A stretch of DNA of 64,000 nucleotides, taken from Parafrigoribacterium mesophilum (GTDB lineage: Bacteria > Actinomycetota > Actinomycetes > Actinomycetales > Microbacteriaceae). The notes under the pieces were generated by a model that was given only the letters and a program-made list of their open reading frames with translations, was not told the DNA's origin and did not search any database. The position numbers and the translations under genes are program-made. Numbering within the stretch: position 1 is the stretch's first letter; every line of letters begins with the position of its first letter. This document shows, piece by piece, positions 27,231-36,700 of this stretch. The stretch spans positions 1-64,000 of the forward strand of contig NZ_JBDJAF010000006.1 of NCBI RefSeq assembly GCF_039652555.1. The letters are read 5' to 3'.

Positions 27231-28211
27231 ATGAAGCGACCACAGGGCTTCGATCGGCCGGCGGCCACGACACCGGCAGACACGCCGGAACCCCGCCAGG
27301 CGAAACGACGCACGCCCGCCAAACTCACCGTGCCGAAGTTCACCCTGCCGAAGCTCACCGCACCGGCCGGCGCCCAGGCGCCAGCCGACGACACGACGGT
27401 GGCCGCCGACATACAGACGAAGCTGGCCGCCGCCAAGCGGCCCGGCCGCGAGCTGGCCAAGATCGCCAGACAGCGCCGCCGCTACGAGAAAAGCGAGGTA
27501 CGGCGCTTCACCAGGCGGTCCCGGCATCGCAGGGCGGCCTGGTTGACCACCGGCTCGCTGATCCTGCTGCTGGCGGCCCTGGTGGCGGTGGCGGTCTACT
27601 CCCCGCTGCTGGCGCTGCGCACCATCACCATCGACGGTGCCTCCCGGGTGAAGGCCAGCGAGGTGCACTCGGCGATCGACGGGCAACTGGGCACCCCGCT
27701 CGCGCTGGTGGACTACGGCACGATCAGGAAGGAACTGTCCGCGTTCCCGCTGATCAGGAGTTTCGTGACCGAAACGGTTCCGCCGGACACCCTGGTGATC
27801 CACATCGTCGAGCGGCAGCCGGTCGGATCGCTGGCCACCTCTTCCGGCTACGACGTCGTCGACCCCGCCGGCGTTGTGATCCAATCGGCGGCCGAGCGTC
27901 CGGCCGGTATGCCGCTGATCGATATCGGCGGCGCCTCCTCCGACAGCCCGGCGTTCAAGGCGGTGGTCGAGGTGCTGTTGGCGCTGCCGGACTCGATGCT
28001 CGCCACCGTCGAAAGCGCCACGGCGCAGACCAAGGACGATGTCACCTTCGTGCTCGCCGGTGTCGGGCAGCGCGTGGTCTGGGGCAGCGCCGACCGTTCC
28101 GCGCTCAAGTCCCGCGTGCTGCAGGAGCTCATCGCGACCCAGGATCCGGCGCACCGCGTGGAGTACGACGTGACCGCGCCGCTGAGCCCGGTGCTCCGGC
28201 CGGTGGGCTGA
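27231..28211 (+). CDS. ftsQ: Cell division protein FtsQ (POTRA domain)
   Basis: FtsQ links FtsL and other divisome proteins outside the membrane. The 326-residue protein has a long basic, Pro/Ala-rich cytoplasmic N-terminus (1-100) with a repeated KLT(V/A)PKF-type motif, a membrane helix at about 103-122, and a POTRA domain starting at LRTITIDGASRV. The C-terminal FtsQ domain follows. The N-terminal extension is longer than in enteric FtsQ, as is usual in actinobacteria. The start has GGAGCG upstream. A 140-nt AT-richer gap separates it from ftsZ and probably holds an ftsZ promoter. Confidence 0.93.
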   Translation: MKRPQGFDRPAATTPADTPEPRQAKRRTPAKLTVPKFTLPKLTAPAGAQAPADDTTVAADIQTKLAAAKRPGRELAKIARQRRRYEKSEVRRFTRRSRHRRAAWLTTGSLILLLAALVAVAVYSPLLALRTITIDGASRVKASEVHSAIDGQLGTPLALVDYGTIRKELSAFPLIRSFVTETVPPDTLVIHIVERQPVGSLATSSGYDVVDPAGVVIQSAAERPAGMPLIDIGGASSDSPAFKAVVEVLLALPDSMLATVESATAQTKDDVTFVLAGVGQRVVWGSADRSALKSRVLQELIATQDPAHRVEYDVTAPLSPVLRPVG

Positions 28212-28351
28212 GAATCCGCCGCATGTCGCGACACGCGGGAGCGCTTGCCGCAGCAGCAGGCCGCTCGCCCGTAGCTTTCTAATCAGAAATGCATACTGAG
28301 CATAACTTTAAGCTTCTACCTGAGGTTGACAGTTTCCAGCGGAGGCCCGAC

Positions 28352-29494
28352 GTGACATCGAACCAGAACTACCTAGCAGTGATCAAGGTCGTCGGAATCG
28401 GCGGCGGCGGCGTGAACGCTGTCAACCGGATGATCGAACTCGGCCTGCGTGGGGTCGAGTTCATCGCCATCAACACCGACGCGCAAGCCCTCTTGCTCAG
28501 CGACGCGGACGTCAAGCTCGACGTCGGTCGTGAGATCACCAGGGGCCTGGGCGCTGGCGCCGATCCCGAGGTGGGTCGACGCGCCGCGGAGGACCACGCC
28601 GAGGAGATCGAAGAGGCCCTCGCTGGGGCCGACATGGTGTTCGTCACGGCGGGGGAGGGCGGCGGAACCGGCACCGGTGGCGCTCCCATCGTCGCCCGCA
28701 TCGCCCGATCGATCGGCGCGTTGACGATCGGCGTTGTGACCAGGCCGTTCGGCTTCGAGGGCAAGCGCCGGGCGGCACAAGCCGAGCTGGGCATCACCAC
28801 GCTGAAGAACGAGGTCGACACGCTCATCGTGGTGCCGAACGACCGGCTACTGGAGATCAGCGACCGGGGCATCAGCTTCCTGGAAGCCTTTGCGACCGCC
28901 GACCAGGTGCTCCTCGCCGGCGTGCAGGGCATCACCGACCTGATCACCACCCCCGGCCTGATCAACCTCGACTTCGCCGACGTGAAGTCGGTGATGCAGG
29001 GCGCAGGATCCGCGCTGATGGGCATCGGCTCCTCGCGCGGCGCCGACCGGGCCATCAAGGCCGCGGAACTGGCCGTCGCGTCACCGCTGCTGGAAGCGAG
29101 CATCGACGGCGCCCACGGCGTGCTGCTGTCGATCCAGGGCGGTTCCAACCTCGGCATCTTTGAGATCAACGACGCGGCGCGTCTGGTGCAGGAGGCGGTG
29201 CATCCGGAGGCCAACATCATCTTCGGCGCCGTGATCGACGACACCCTCGGCGACGAGGTGCGGGTCACCGTGATCGCCGCCGGGTTCGACGGCGGCGAGC
29301 CGTCGGCCAAGAAGCAGGAGCGTCGCTCGACCTTCGTCATGGCAGGGGCGCCGGAGCCGGCGTTCGCCCAGGGACAAGAAGCGCGCGAGCCGGCAGCGGA
29401 GTGGTCGGGGGAGGCGGAGCCGCCCGCGGCACCGAAGGACCCGATCTTCGACGGGGAGGCCGACGACCTGGACATCCCGGACTTCCTCAGGTAG
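28352..29494 (+). CDS. ftsZ: Tubulin-like division GTPase FtsZ
   Basis: FtsZ polymerises into the Z ring and recruits the divisome. The 380-residue protein starts NYLAVIKVVGIGGGGVNAVN, has the tubulin signature GGGTGTG at 103-109, the T7-loop segment NLDFADV near 208-214, a variable acidic linker and the conserved C-terminal peptide DLDIPDFLR that binds SepF and FtsW in actinobacteria. GTG at 28352 is chosen because CGGAGG precedes it and the conserved N-terminus begins there; an ATG at 28289 would add 21 unconserved residues. Its TAG is immediately followed by the ATG of yggS. Confidence 0.97.
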   Translation: MTSNQNYLAVIKVVGIGGGGVNAVNRMIELGLRGVEFIAINTDAQALLLSDADVKLDVGREITRGLGAGADPEVGRRAAEDHAEEIEEALAGADMVFVTAGEGGGTGTGGAPIVARIARSIGALTIGVVTRPFGFEGKRRAAQAELGITTLKNEVDTLIVVPNDRLLEISDRGISFLEAFATADQVLLAGVQGITDLITTPGLINLDFADVKSVMQGAGSALMGIGSSRGADRAIKAAELAVASPLLEASIDGAHGVLLSIQGGSNLGIFEINDAARLVQEAVHPEANIIFGAVIDDTLGDEVRVTVIAAGFDGGEPSAKKQERRSTFVMAGAPEPAFAQGQEAREPAAEWSGEAEPPAAPKDPIFDGEADDLDIPDFLR

Positions 29495-30160
29495 ATGCTG
29501 GCGGAACGACTGGAGGCGGTGCGCTCGGGGGTCGCGGATGCCGCCGCGGCGGCGGGCCGCAGCGCGGCGGAGATCACCCTGATCGCCGTCACCAAGTTCC
29601 AGCCGGCCACGCTGGTACGGGAACTGTTCGAGCTCGGCATCCGGGATTTCGGTGAGAGTAGGCATCAGGAGGCGCGCGCCAAGGCCGCCGAGCTCGCTGA
29701 ACTGCCGCTCACCTGGCACTTCGTGGGACAGTTGCAGACCAAGAAGGCGCGCCAGGTGAGCAGCTATGCAAGCGTGATCCACTCGGTCGATCGGGTCGCG
29801 CTCGTTGATGCGCTTGCCGACGCCACGCAGCGCCTGGACTGTTTCGTGCAACTGAACCTCACGGCTGACCCGGGCCGCGGCGGGGTCGCCACGGCGGACC
29901 TCGAACCGCTGGTGGAGCGGGTGGTCGCCGCGCCGGGCCTGCGACTGCTCGGGGTGATGGCAGTGGCACCGCTCGGTGCCGACCCCCGCCGGTCGTTCGC
30001 CGCGGTGCGAGCCGCCTCGGAGCGCGTGGTCGCGATCGACCCGGCGGCGGCCTGGATCTCCGCCGGCATGTCCGGCGACTACCGCGAGGCGATCCTCGAA
30101 GGTGCGACACACCTGAGGATCGGCACCGCAATCACCGGAAACCGGCCCGCGGCCGGTTAA
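29495..30160 (+). CDS. yggS: YggS-family pyridoxal-phosphate homeostasis protein
   Basis: This PLP-binding TIM-barrel protein of the YggS/PLPBP family buffers pyridoxal phosphate and amino-acid pools; no catalytic reaction is established for the family. The PLP lysine is Lys34 in AVTKF. Other family motifs are DFGESRHQEA, WHFVGQLQTKK, HSVDR and SAGMSGDY near the C-terminus. The start codon directly abuts the ftsZ stop, which implies coupling. In M. tuberculosis a PgeF/YfiH gene lies between ftsZ and this gene; here it is absent. Confidence 0.94.
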   Translation: MLAERLEAVRSGVADAAAAAGRSAAEITLIAVTKFQPATLVRELFELGIRDFGESRHQEARAKAAELAELPLTWHFVGQLQTKKARQVSSYASVIHSVDRVALVDALADATQRLDCFVQLNLTADPGRGGVATADLEPLVERVVAAPGLRLLGVMAVAPLGADPRRSFAAVRAASERVVAIDPAAAWISAGMSGDYREAILEGATHLRIGTAITGNRPAAG

Positions 30161-30195
30161 TCTGAAGATACGTGTTTCACCACAGGAGGCAAGAA

Positions 30196-30684
30196 ATGGC
30201 CAATCCGCTACGCAAGACCATGGTTTATCTGGGGCTCGCCGACGAGGATCTCGACTACGAGGACGCCACTGCCCACACGCCCGCCGCCCCGGCGCCCGCG
30301 CCGCAGCCGGTTCACCAATCCCCGGCCGCGATGTCGAACCGTGCGCCCGTTACGCCGTTGCGGCGCTCGTCGACGCCCCGCACCGCACCGCCCGCCCAGA
30401 TGAACGAGATCCTCACCGTGCATCCGCGCCAGTACCGCGACGCCCAAGTCATCGCCGAAAGCTTCCGGGAGGGCATCCCGGTCATCATCAACCTGACCCA
30501 GATGAGCGAGGCCGACGCACGCCGCCTCATCGACTTCGCCAGCGGGCTGTCCCAGGGACTCTACGGGAAGATCGAGCGCGTGACCTCGAAGGTGTTCCTG
30601 CTTTCGCCGGCGAACGTCGCGGTGAGCGGCGAAGGCGTCGACGTCGGCTCGGATGTCGACGCATCGTTCTTCGTGCATTCCTGA
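30196..30684 (+). CDS. sepF: Cell division protein SepF
   Basis: SepF anchors FtsZ to the membrane in bacteria lacking FtsA. The 162-residue protein has an N-terminal amphipathic segment (MANPLRKTMVYLGLAD), a Pro/Ala linker at about 30-75, and the SepF core with HPRQYRDAQVIAESFREG and GLYGKIERVTSKVFLLSP. ATG at 30196 has an excellent AGGAGG site 6 nt upstream. A TAATCT at 30158-30163 could be an internal promoter. It is followed by a 124-nt gap with degenerate tandem repeats before yggT. Confidence 0.95.
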   Translation: MANPLRKTMVYLGLADEDLDYEDATAHTPAAPAPAPQPVHQSPAAMSNRAPVTPLRRSSTPRTAPPAQMNEILTVHPRQYRDAQVIAESFREGIPVIINLTQMSEADARRLIDFASGLSQGLYGKIERVTSKVFLLSPANVAVSGEGVDVGSDVDASFFVHS

Positions 30685-30752
30685 TCGCGGTGGTCACTCC
30701 TGACCGCGATGCGCACTTCATCGCGCTGCCAGCGGCCGCACGGCAGTTCAGC

Positions 30753-30809
30753 CGGAACGCGGGTCTGATACTGAACGCCGGTATCGCACGGAACGCGAGT
30801 ATGACACTG
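30753..30809 (+). repeat. Degenerate 21-nt tandem repeat upstream of yggT
   Basis: Segments at 30753-30773 and 30789-30809 match at 18 of 21 positions, starting CGGAACGCG and ending ACTG, with a 36-nt period. Each contains a -10-like TGATACT/TGACACT, so a duplicated promoter is one explanation. Confidence 0.7.
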
Positions 30810-31123
30810 TGATGCTGGTATCGATCGTCGCGACGATCCTGTACTACCTGCTGCTGATGTATTTCTTCGTGCTCTGGGCCCGGTTCATCCTGGATCTGCT
30901 CCGCAACTTCTCCAGGAGCTGGCGCCCGCGCGGGCTCGGCCTGGTGCTCGCCGAGATCGTGTTCTCACTCACGGATCGGCCGATCCGGATGCTCAGACGG
31001 GTGATCCCACCGGTACGGGTCGGCGGAGCCGCGCTCGATTTCGCCTGGAGCATCGTCATGCTCGTGGTCATCATCCTGATTTACATCACCCTCGCGCTGA
31101 GCGAGTCGTACATCGGTGTGTAA
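30809..31123 (+). CDS. YggT family membrane protein
   Basis: This 104-residue protein has two hydrophobic segments (about 3-27 and 75-97) separated by a basic loop, with the YggT signature SLTDRPIRMLRRVIPPVR. Family members are linked by position to the division cluster; their molecular role is not established in actinobacteria. The start is GTG at 30809 or ATG at 30812. TATGAC lies 6 nt before the ATG, so the transcript may be leaderless. Two tandem hairpins follow the stop. Confidence 0.85.
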   Translation: MMLVSIVATILYYLLLMYFFVLWARFILDLLRNFSRSWRPRGLGLVLAEIVFSLTDRPIRMLRRVIPPVRVGGAALDFAWSIVMLVVIILIYITLALSESYIGV

Positions 31124-31131
31124 TCTGTGAT

Positions 31132-31172
31132 GGTGACCGCAGGTCACCCGGAGCGGGGGCCCATCCCGCTCC
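31132..31172 (+). terminator. Tandem hairpins between yggT and divIVA
   Basis: GGTGACC/GGTCACC (31132-31138 and 31142-31148) form a perfect stem with a 3-nt loop. GGAGCGGG/CCCGCTCC (31150-31157 and 31165-31172) form a second perfect stem with a 7-nt loop. A short CTAAACTTT follows. They probably end or attenuate the dcw transcript ahead of divIVA. Confidence 0.7.
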
Positions 31173-31235
31173 TAAACTTTGCTAGCGTTAACCGAACGTC
31201 GCACGTGGCGTTCTAACGAGTTTTGAGGTGAGCAC

Positions 31236-32042
31236 ATGGCCCTGACGCCAGAAGACGTGGTTAACAAGCGCTTCCAGCCGACGAAGTTCCGCGAAGGATA
31301 CGACCAGGATGAGGTCGACGACTTCCTTGACGAGGTAGTCGTCGAGTTGCGGCGCTTGGGCCAGGAGAACGAGGAACTGCGTCAGCGTCTCATCGCCAGC
31401 GACTCACGGATCAACGAACTGCAGCGCAGCGGCGGAGGGGCCCAGGGCTACGCCGGCTACCAGCCGCCGCAGATCCCGGCTCCGGTGACCCCGGCCGCCG
31501 TGGAGGCCGCCCCCGTCGTCGCCGAGCCCGTGGCGGTACCGGCTCCGGTCGTGGCACCGGCTCGGGTCGACGACTCCAGCGACGACAACAGCACCAACAA
31601 CCTCCTCCAGCTCGCGCGCCGACTGCACGAGGAACACGTGCGCGATGGCATCCAGAAGAAGGAAGCTCTGATCGCCGAGGGCCAGGCCACCGCCGATCGC
31701 CTCACCAGCGAGAGCCAGGCCAATGCCGAGCGCCTGACCAGTGAGAGCCAGGCCAACGCCGAGCGTCTCCTGAGCGAAGCTCAGGCCACGGCGGATCGGT
31801 TGGTCGGCGACGCCGAGGTCAAGCAGCGCGAGCAGATCGGTGCCCTGGAGAAGGAGCGCACGGCGCTCGAGCAGCGCATCGACGACCTCCGCACCTTCGA
31901 GCGGGAGTACCGCCAGAAGCTGAAGGGCCACATCGAGGGGCTGCTGCACGACCTTGAGTCGTCGTCGACCAGCAGTTCTGCGGTCGGCAGCTCGGCGTCA
32001 GTGAGCGCGTCAACCGGCTACCAGGACTTTGGCGGTCGCTGA
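31236..32042 (+). CDS. divIVA: Polar growth / septum-site protein DivIVA (Wag31)
   Basis: DivIVA is a coiled-coil protein that binds curved membrane at the poles and septum and directs apical wall synthesis in actinobacteria. The 268-residue protein has the N-terminal membrane-binding domain (TPEDVVNKRFQPTKFREGYDQ) at 1-60, a Pro/Val/Ala linker at about 70-118, and a second coiled coil at 120-245 with a Ser-rich end. Residues 144-198 are five consecutive 11-residue units related to RLTSESQANAE, two of them identical. GAGGTGAG precedes the ATG. Its 3' end overlaps lspA by 14 nt. Confidence 0.95.
   Translation: MALTPEDVVNKRFQPTKFREGYDQDEVDDFLDEVVVELRRLGQENEELRQRLIASDSRINELQRSGGGAQGYAGYQPPQIPAPVTPAAVEAAPVVAEPVAVPAPVVAPARVDDSSDDNSTNNLLQLARRLHEEHVRDGIQKKEALIAEGQATADRLTSESQANAERLTSESQANAERLLSEAQATADRLVGDAEVKQREQIGALEKERTALEQRIDDLRTFEREYRQKLKGHIEGLLHDLESSSTSSSAVGSSASVSASTGYQDFGGR
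31665..31829 (+). repeat. Five 33-nt repeats coding an 11-residue coiled-coil unit in divIVA
   Basis: Five in-frame units encode residues 144-198 of DivIVA. Units two and three are identical at protein level (RLTSESQANAE) and nearly so in DNA; the others are diverged. This is a hendecad pattern and marks a likely site of repeat-number variation. Confidence 0.8.
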
Positions 32043-32625
32043 ACCGGCGGAGGTTCACACGACTAGTCGAGCCCGCATCAGCACGCGGGCCCTGGTCGTC
32101 GTGGCGCTCGTCGCCGTGGCCGTGTACTGCCTCGACCAGTTCGCGAAGCTCCAGATCGTCGCCCACCTCACCGTGGGGGAGCAGGTCCCGGTGCTCGGCG
32201 AGGTGCTGCAGTTCCACTTCGTCAAGAACTCCGGCGCCGCGTTCTCCATCGCCGGGGCGTACACCTGGTTTTTCACCGTCGCGGCCATTTGTGTGACCGT
32301 GTTCATCGTCTGGTTCGCACGCCGCATCCGGTCGCTGGGCTGGGCGGTGCTGTTCGGGATGCTGCTGGGCGGTACCACCGGCAACCTCACCGATCGGCTC
32401 TTCCGGGAACCATCCTTCGGCCAGGGGCACGTGATCGACTTTCTGCAGGTCTGGGGGTTCCCGGCCATTTTCAACGTCGCGGACTCGTTCATCGTGGCCA
32501 GCATGGGCCTGTTCATCATCCTGACCCTGCGCGGCATCGGCCTGGACGGCAAACGCGTCGCCCGCTCCGCCACGCCGCCGTCGGATACGCCGCCAGTCGA
32601 CCATCAGCCGCCGGCGCAGCAGTAA
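32029..32625 (+). CDS. lspA: Lipoprotein signal peptidase (signal peptidase II)
   Basis: LspA is a membrane aspartyl protease that cleaves the signal peptide of prolipoproteins after lipidation. The 198-residue protein has four hydrophobic helices. The conserved motifs are LDQFAK (35-40), VKNSGAAFS, GGTTGNLTDR and FNVADSF. The catalytic dyad is predicted as Asp137 (HVIDF) and Asp152 (NVAD). The start is TTG at 32029, overlapping divIVA by 14 nt; no other start codon is available upstream of the first helix. A likely substrate in this window is CtaC, which has a lipobox. rluD follows 4 nt later. Confidence 0.94.
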   Translation: MAVAEPAEVHTTSRARISTRALVVVALVAVAVYCLDQFAKLQIVAHLTVGEQVPVLGEVLQFHFVKNSGAAFSIAGAYTWFFTVAAICVTVFIVWFARRIRSLGWAVLFGMLLGGTTGNLTDRLFREPSFGQGHVIDFLQVWGFPAIFNVADSFIVASMGLFIILTLRGIGLDGKRVARSATPPSDTPPVDHQPPAQQ

Positions 32626-32629
32626 CGGC

Positions 32630-33550
32630 ATGGAAACCCGAAGCCTCCCGGTGCCCGACGGGCTCGCCGGCGAACGTGTGGACGCCGCGATTGCCAAGCT
32701 GCTCGGGTTCTCCCGAAGCTTCGCAGCGACCGTCATCGACGACGGCGGCGTCGTCGTCGATGGCCAGCCGGTCGGCAAGTCCGAGCGGCTGAAATCCGGG
32801 CAGTGGCTGGAAGTGTCGTGGACTCCGCGGCAGGAGCCGACGGTGATCCCGATTCGAGTGCCGGGGTTCACCATCGTGTACGACGACGACGACCTGGTGG
32901 TCATCGATAAGCCGGTGGGGGTCGCCGCGCATCCGTCGGTGGGCTGGGACGGACCGACGGTGCTCGGGGCGCTGGCCGGGGCGGGCTTCCGGGTCGCCAC
33001 CTCCGGGGCGGCGGAGCGCGCGGGCATCGTGCACCGGCTGGATGCCGGAACCAGCGGCTTGATGGTGGTCGCCAAGAGCGAGTCGGCGTATTCGGCACTC
33101 AAACGCGCCTTCCACGACCACGAGGTGACCAAGATCTACCATGCCGTGGTGCAGGGGCATCCCGACCCGTCGGCCGGGACGATCGACGCGCCGATCGGCC
33201 GGCATCCGGGCGCGCGGTGGAAGTTCGCCGTGACCGAGGGCGGCAAGCCGTCGGTGACGCACTACCGCACGCTCGAGGCGTTCCGCACCGCGACGCTGCT
33301 GCGGATCAACCTGGAGAGCGGCCGCACCCACCAGATCCGGGTGCACATGGCCGCGCAACGGCACCCCTGCGTCGGGGACGCGATGTACGGGGCGGATCCG
33401 AAGATCACCGCCCGGCTCGGGCTGACCCGCCAGTGGCTGCACGCCGTCGAGCTCGGCTTCCGGCACCCGTCGACCCACGAGCCGGTGGCCTTCCGCACCG
33501 ACTATCCGGCCGACTTGCAGCACGCACTGGACATTCTCCGCGCCGACTGA
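32630..33550 (+). CDS. rluD: RluA-family large-subunit rRNA pseudouridine synthase (RluD-like)
   Basis: This enzyme isomerises uridine to pseudouridine in ribosomal RNA. The 306-residue protein has an N-terminal S4 RNA-binding domain (GERVDAAIAKLLGFSR to about 65) and the RluA catalytic domain with HRLDAGTSGL, the catalytic residue being Asp138. RTHQIRVHMA and the conserved C-terminal LHA.ELGFRHP pattern support the family. Its partner lspA lies immediately upstream, a common actinobacterial pairing. The exact target uridine cannot be told from sequence. Confidence 0.93.
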   Translation: METRSLPVPDGLAGERVDAAIAKLLGFSRSFAATVIDDGGVVVDGQPVGKSERLKSGQWLEVSWTPRQEPTVIPIRVPGFTIVYDDDDLVVIDKPVGVAAHPSVGWDGPTVLGALAGAGFRVATSGAAERAGIVHRLDAGTSGLMVVAKSESAYSALKRAFHDHEVTKIYHAVVQGHPDPSAGTIDAPIGRHPGARWKFAVTEGGKPSVTHYRTLEAFRTATLLRINLESGRTHQIRVHMAAQRHPCVGDAMYGADPKITARLGLTRQWLHAVELGFRHPSTHEPVAFRTDYPADLQHALDILRAD

Positions 33551-33561
33551 CCCCGCCCACC

Positions 33562-33649
33562 CATCCCGTTTCACGGAGTTTCTGTACTTGAGGCAACTGC
33601 GGACCGGCATCCGGCTGGGTCGGAGTCAAAATCTCCGTGAAACGGGATG
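33562..33649. repeat. Long perfect inverted repeat upstream of dnaE
   Basis: Seventeen-base arms at 33562-33578 and 33633-33649 (core ATCCCGTTTCACGGAG and its complement) are perfectly complementary around a 54-nt spacer. It lies between the rluD stop and the dnaE promoter region. It may be an rluD terminator or a short palindromic interspersed element. Confidence 0.85.
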
Positions 33650-33734
33650 CGGCGGGGACGCTCCGAAGGCCTGACACGGTGGCGGAGCGCTGCTGACTTA
33701 AACTGATGGGACCCCTCGAACAGTCGGAGACGTT

Positions 33735-36700
33735 GTGGCACCCAGCAAGGATTCCTTCGTGCACCTGCACGTGCACTCCGAATACTCCATGCTGGACGGC
33801 GCCGCACGGGTGAAGCCCCTCGTCGATGCCGCCGTGGAGCAGGGCATGCCGGCTCTGGCGATGACCGACCACGGCAACATGTTCGGCGCCTACGACTTCT
33901 GGCACGTCGCCACCGCCGCCGGCGTCAAACCGATCATCGGCACCGAGGCGTACATCACCCCCGGCACGGCGCGCGGCGACCGTACCCGCATCCGCTGGGG
34001 CAACGGCGGCCAGGACGACGTGTCCGGCAGCGGCGCCTACACCCACATGACCCTGCTCGCCGAGAACAACGTCGGCATGCACAACCTGTTCACGATGTCC
34101 TCGCTCGCGTCGATCGAGGGTTTCTACTTCAAACCGCGGATGGACCGCGAACTGCTCAGCAAGTACGCCGAAGGCGTGATCGCGACCACCGGATGCGCCG
34201 GCGGCGAGATCCAGACCCGGCTGCGCCTTGGCCAATACGACGAGGCACGCAAGGCCGCGGCGGAGTTCCGGGACATCTTCGGTGCCGAGAACTTCTACTG
34301 CGAAATCATGGACCACGGCATCGACGTGGAGCGCCGCGTCATCGGCGAGCTGCTGCGACTGGCGAAGGACCTGAACCTGCCGCTGGTGGCCACCAACGAC
34401 CTGCACTACATCCACGCGCACGACGCGTCCGCGCACGCGGCCCTGTTGTGCGTGCAGTCCGCCTCGACGCTGGACGACCCGAACCGGTTCCACTTCGAGT
34501 CGGATGAGTTCTACCTCAAGAGCGCCGACCAGATGCGCCAGCTGTTCCCCGAGCATCCGGAGGCGGTCACCAACACGCTGCTCATCGCCGAGCGCTGCGA
34601 CGTGGCGTTCGAGCACCGCGACCTGATGCCGCGCTTCCCGGTGCCCGAGGGCGAGACCGAGGCCAGCTGGTTCGAAAAAGAGGTCGCCCGCGGGATGCAG
34701 CGTCGCTTCCCCGAGGGCCCGAGCGAGAAACACCTCGCCCAGGCCCAGTACGAGGTCGACGTGATCAAGCAGATGGGCTTCCCCGGGTACTTCCTGGTGG
34801 TCGCCGACTACGTCGGCTGGGCCAAGAGCCAAGGCATCCGCGTCGGACCGGGCCGTGGCTCCGCCGCCGGCTCGATGGCCTCCTACGCCATGGGGATCAC
34901 CGAACTCGACCCGATCAAGCATGGACTCATCTTCGAGCGGTTCCTCAACCCGGAGCGCGTGTCGATGCCCGACGTGGACGTCGACTTCGACGATCGGCGC
35001 CGTGGTGAGGTGATCCGCTACGTCACCGACAAGTACGGTTACGACCGGGTCGCGCAGATCATCACCTATGGCTCGATCAAGGCCAAGCAGGCGCTCAAGG
35101 ACTCCTCGCGGGTGCTGGGGATGCCCTACTCGGTGGGCGAGAAGCTCACCAAGGCGATGCCGCCCGCCATCCTCGGCCACGAAGTGTCCCTCAACGATCT
35201 CGTCGACCGCGACGCCGAACGGTACAAGGAGGGCGCCGACTTCCGGGCCGTGCTGGAAACGGATGCCGATGCCACCAAGGTGTTCGAGACGGCGCGCGGC
35301 ATCGAGAACATGAAGCGGCAGTGGGGCGTGCACGCGGCCGGTGTGATCATGTCCGCCGAGCCGCTGCTCGATGTGCTGCCGATCATGAAACGCGAGGATG
35401 ATGGCGCGATCATCACGCAGTTCGACCAGCCGCCGCTGGAAAAGCTCGGCCTGATCAAGATGGACTTCCTCGGCCTGCGCAACCTCACCCTGATCGAGGA
35501 TGCGCTGCAGTCGATCAAACAGAACACCGGCAGCCCGCTGCCGATCGAGGACCTCGACCTCGACGCCGACCAAAAGACCTACGACCTGCTGGCCCGCGGC
35601 GACACCCTCGGCGTCTTCCAGCTCGACGGCGGCGCCATGCGGGCCCTGCTCAAGCAGATGAAGCCCACCAACTTCGAGGACATCTCGGCGCTGATCGCCC
35701 TGTACCGGCCCGGGCCGATGGGCATGAACTCGCACATCAAGTACGCGCTGCGCAAGAACGGGCTCGAGGAGATCGAGGCGATCCACCCGGAGCTGGAAGA
35801 GCCGCTGCGCGACATCCTCGGCGGCACCTACGGCCTCATCGTCTACCAGGAGCAGGTGATGGCCGTCGCGCAGAAGATCGCCGGCTTCACCCTCGGCCAG
35901 GCCGACATTCTGCGCCGGGCGATGGGCAAGAAGAAGAAGTCCGAGCTGGACAAGCAGTACGCGGCCTACTCGGCCGGCGCGAAGGCCAACGGCTACAGCG
36001 ACGAGGCCACCAAGGTGCTCTGGGACACCCTGATGCCCTTTGCCGGCTACGCGTTCAACAAGGCCCACAGCGCCGGCTACGGCGTGCTCAGCTACTGGAC
36101 CGCCTACCTGAAGGCCAACTACCCGGCCGACTACATGGCCGCGCTGCTCACCAGCGTCGGCGACTCGAAGGACAAACTCGCGCTGTACCTCAGCGAGTGT
36201 CGCAGGATGGGCATCCGCGTGCTCGCTCCGGATGTCAACGAGTCCAGCGTGAACTTCACCGCTGTCGGCAGCGACGTGCGGTTCGGGCTCGGGGCGGTGC
36301 GCAACGTCGGCGCCCACGTGGTCGAAGGCATCCGCCAGGCGCGCGAGGAGAAGGGCCGGTTCACCTCGTTCCACGACTTCCTGAAAAAAGTGCCGATCTA
36401 CGTGGCCAACAAGCGCACCGTGGAGTCGCTGATCAAGGCCGGCGCGTTCGACTCCCTGGGAGCCACCCGACGCGCCATGCTCGAAATCCACGAGGATGCG
36501 ATCGACGTCGCCGTCAGCCGCAAACGCAACGAGGCCAACGGCCAGGTGGACCTGTTCGAAGGCATCCTCGATTTCGAAGAGGAATCGGCGAAGGTGCCGG
36601 ATCGGCCGGAATGGTCCAAACGAGACAAGCTCGCATTCGAGCGGGAGATGCTCGGCCTGTACGTGTCGGACCACCCGCTGGCCGGCCTGGAGTCGCAACT

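Noticed and set aside
28289..28351. An upstream ATG giving FtsZ 21 extra residues
   Set aside because: The extension is not FtsZ-like, while the GTG at 28352 has CGGAGG upstream and starts at the conserved N-terminus.
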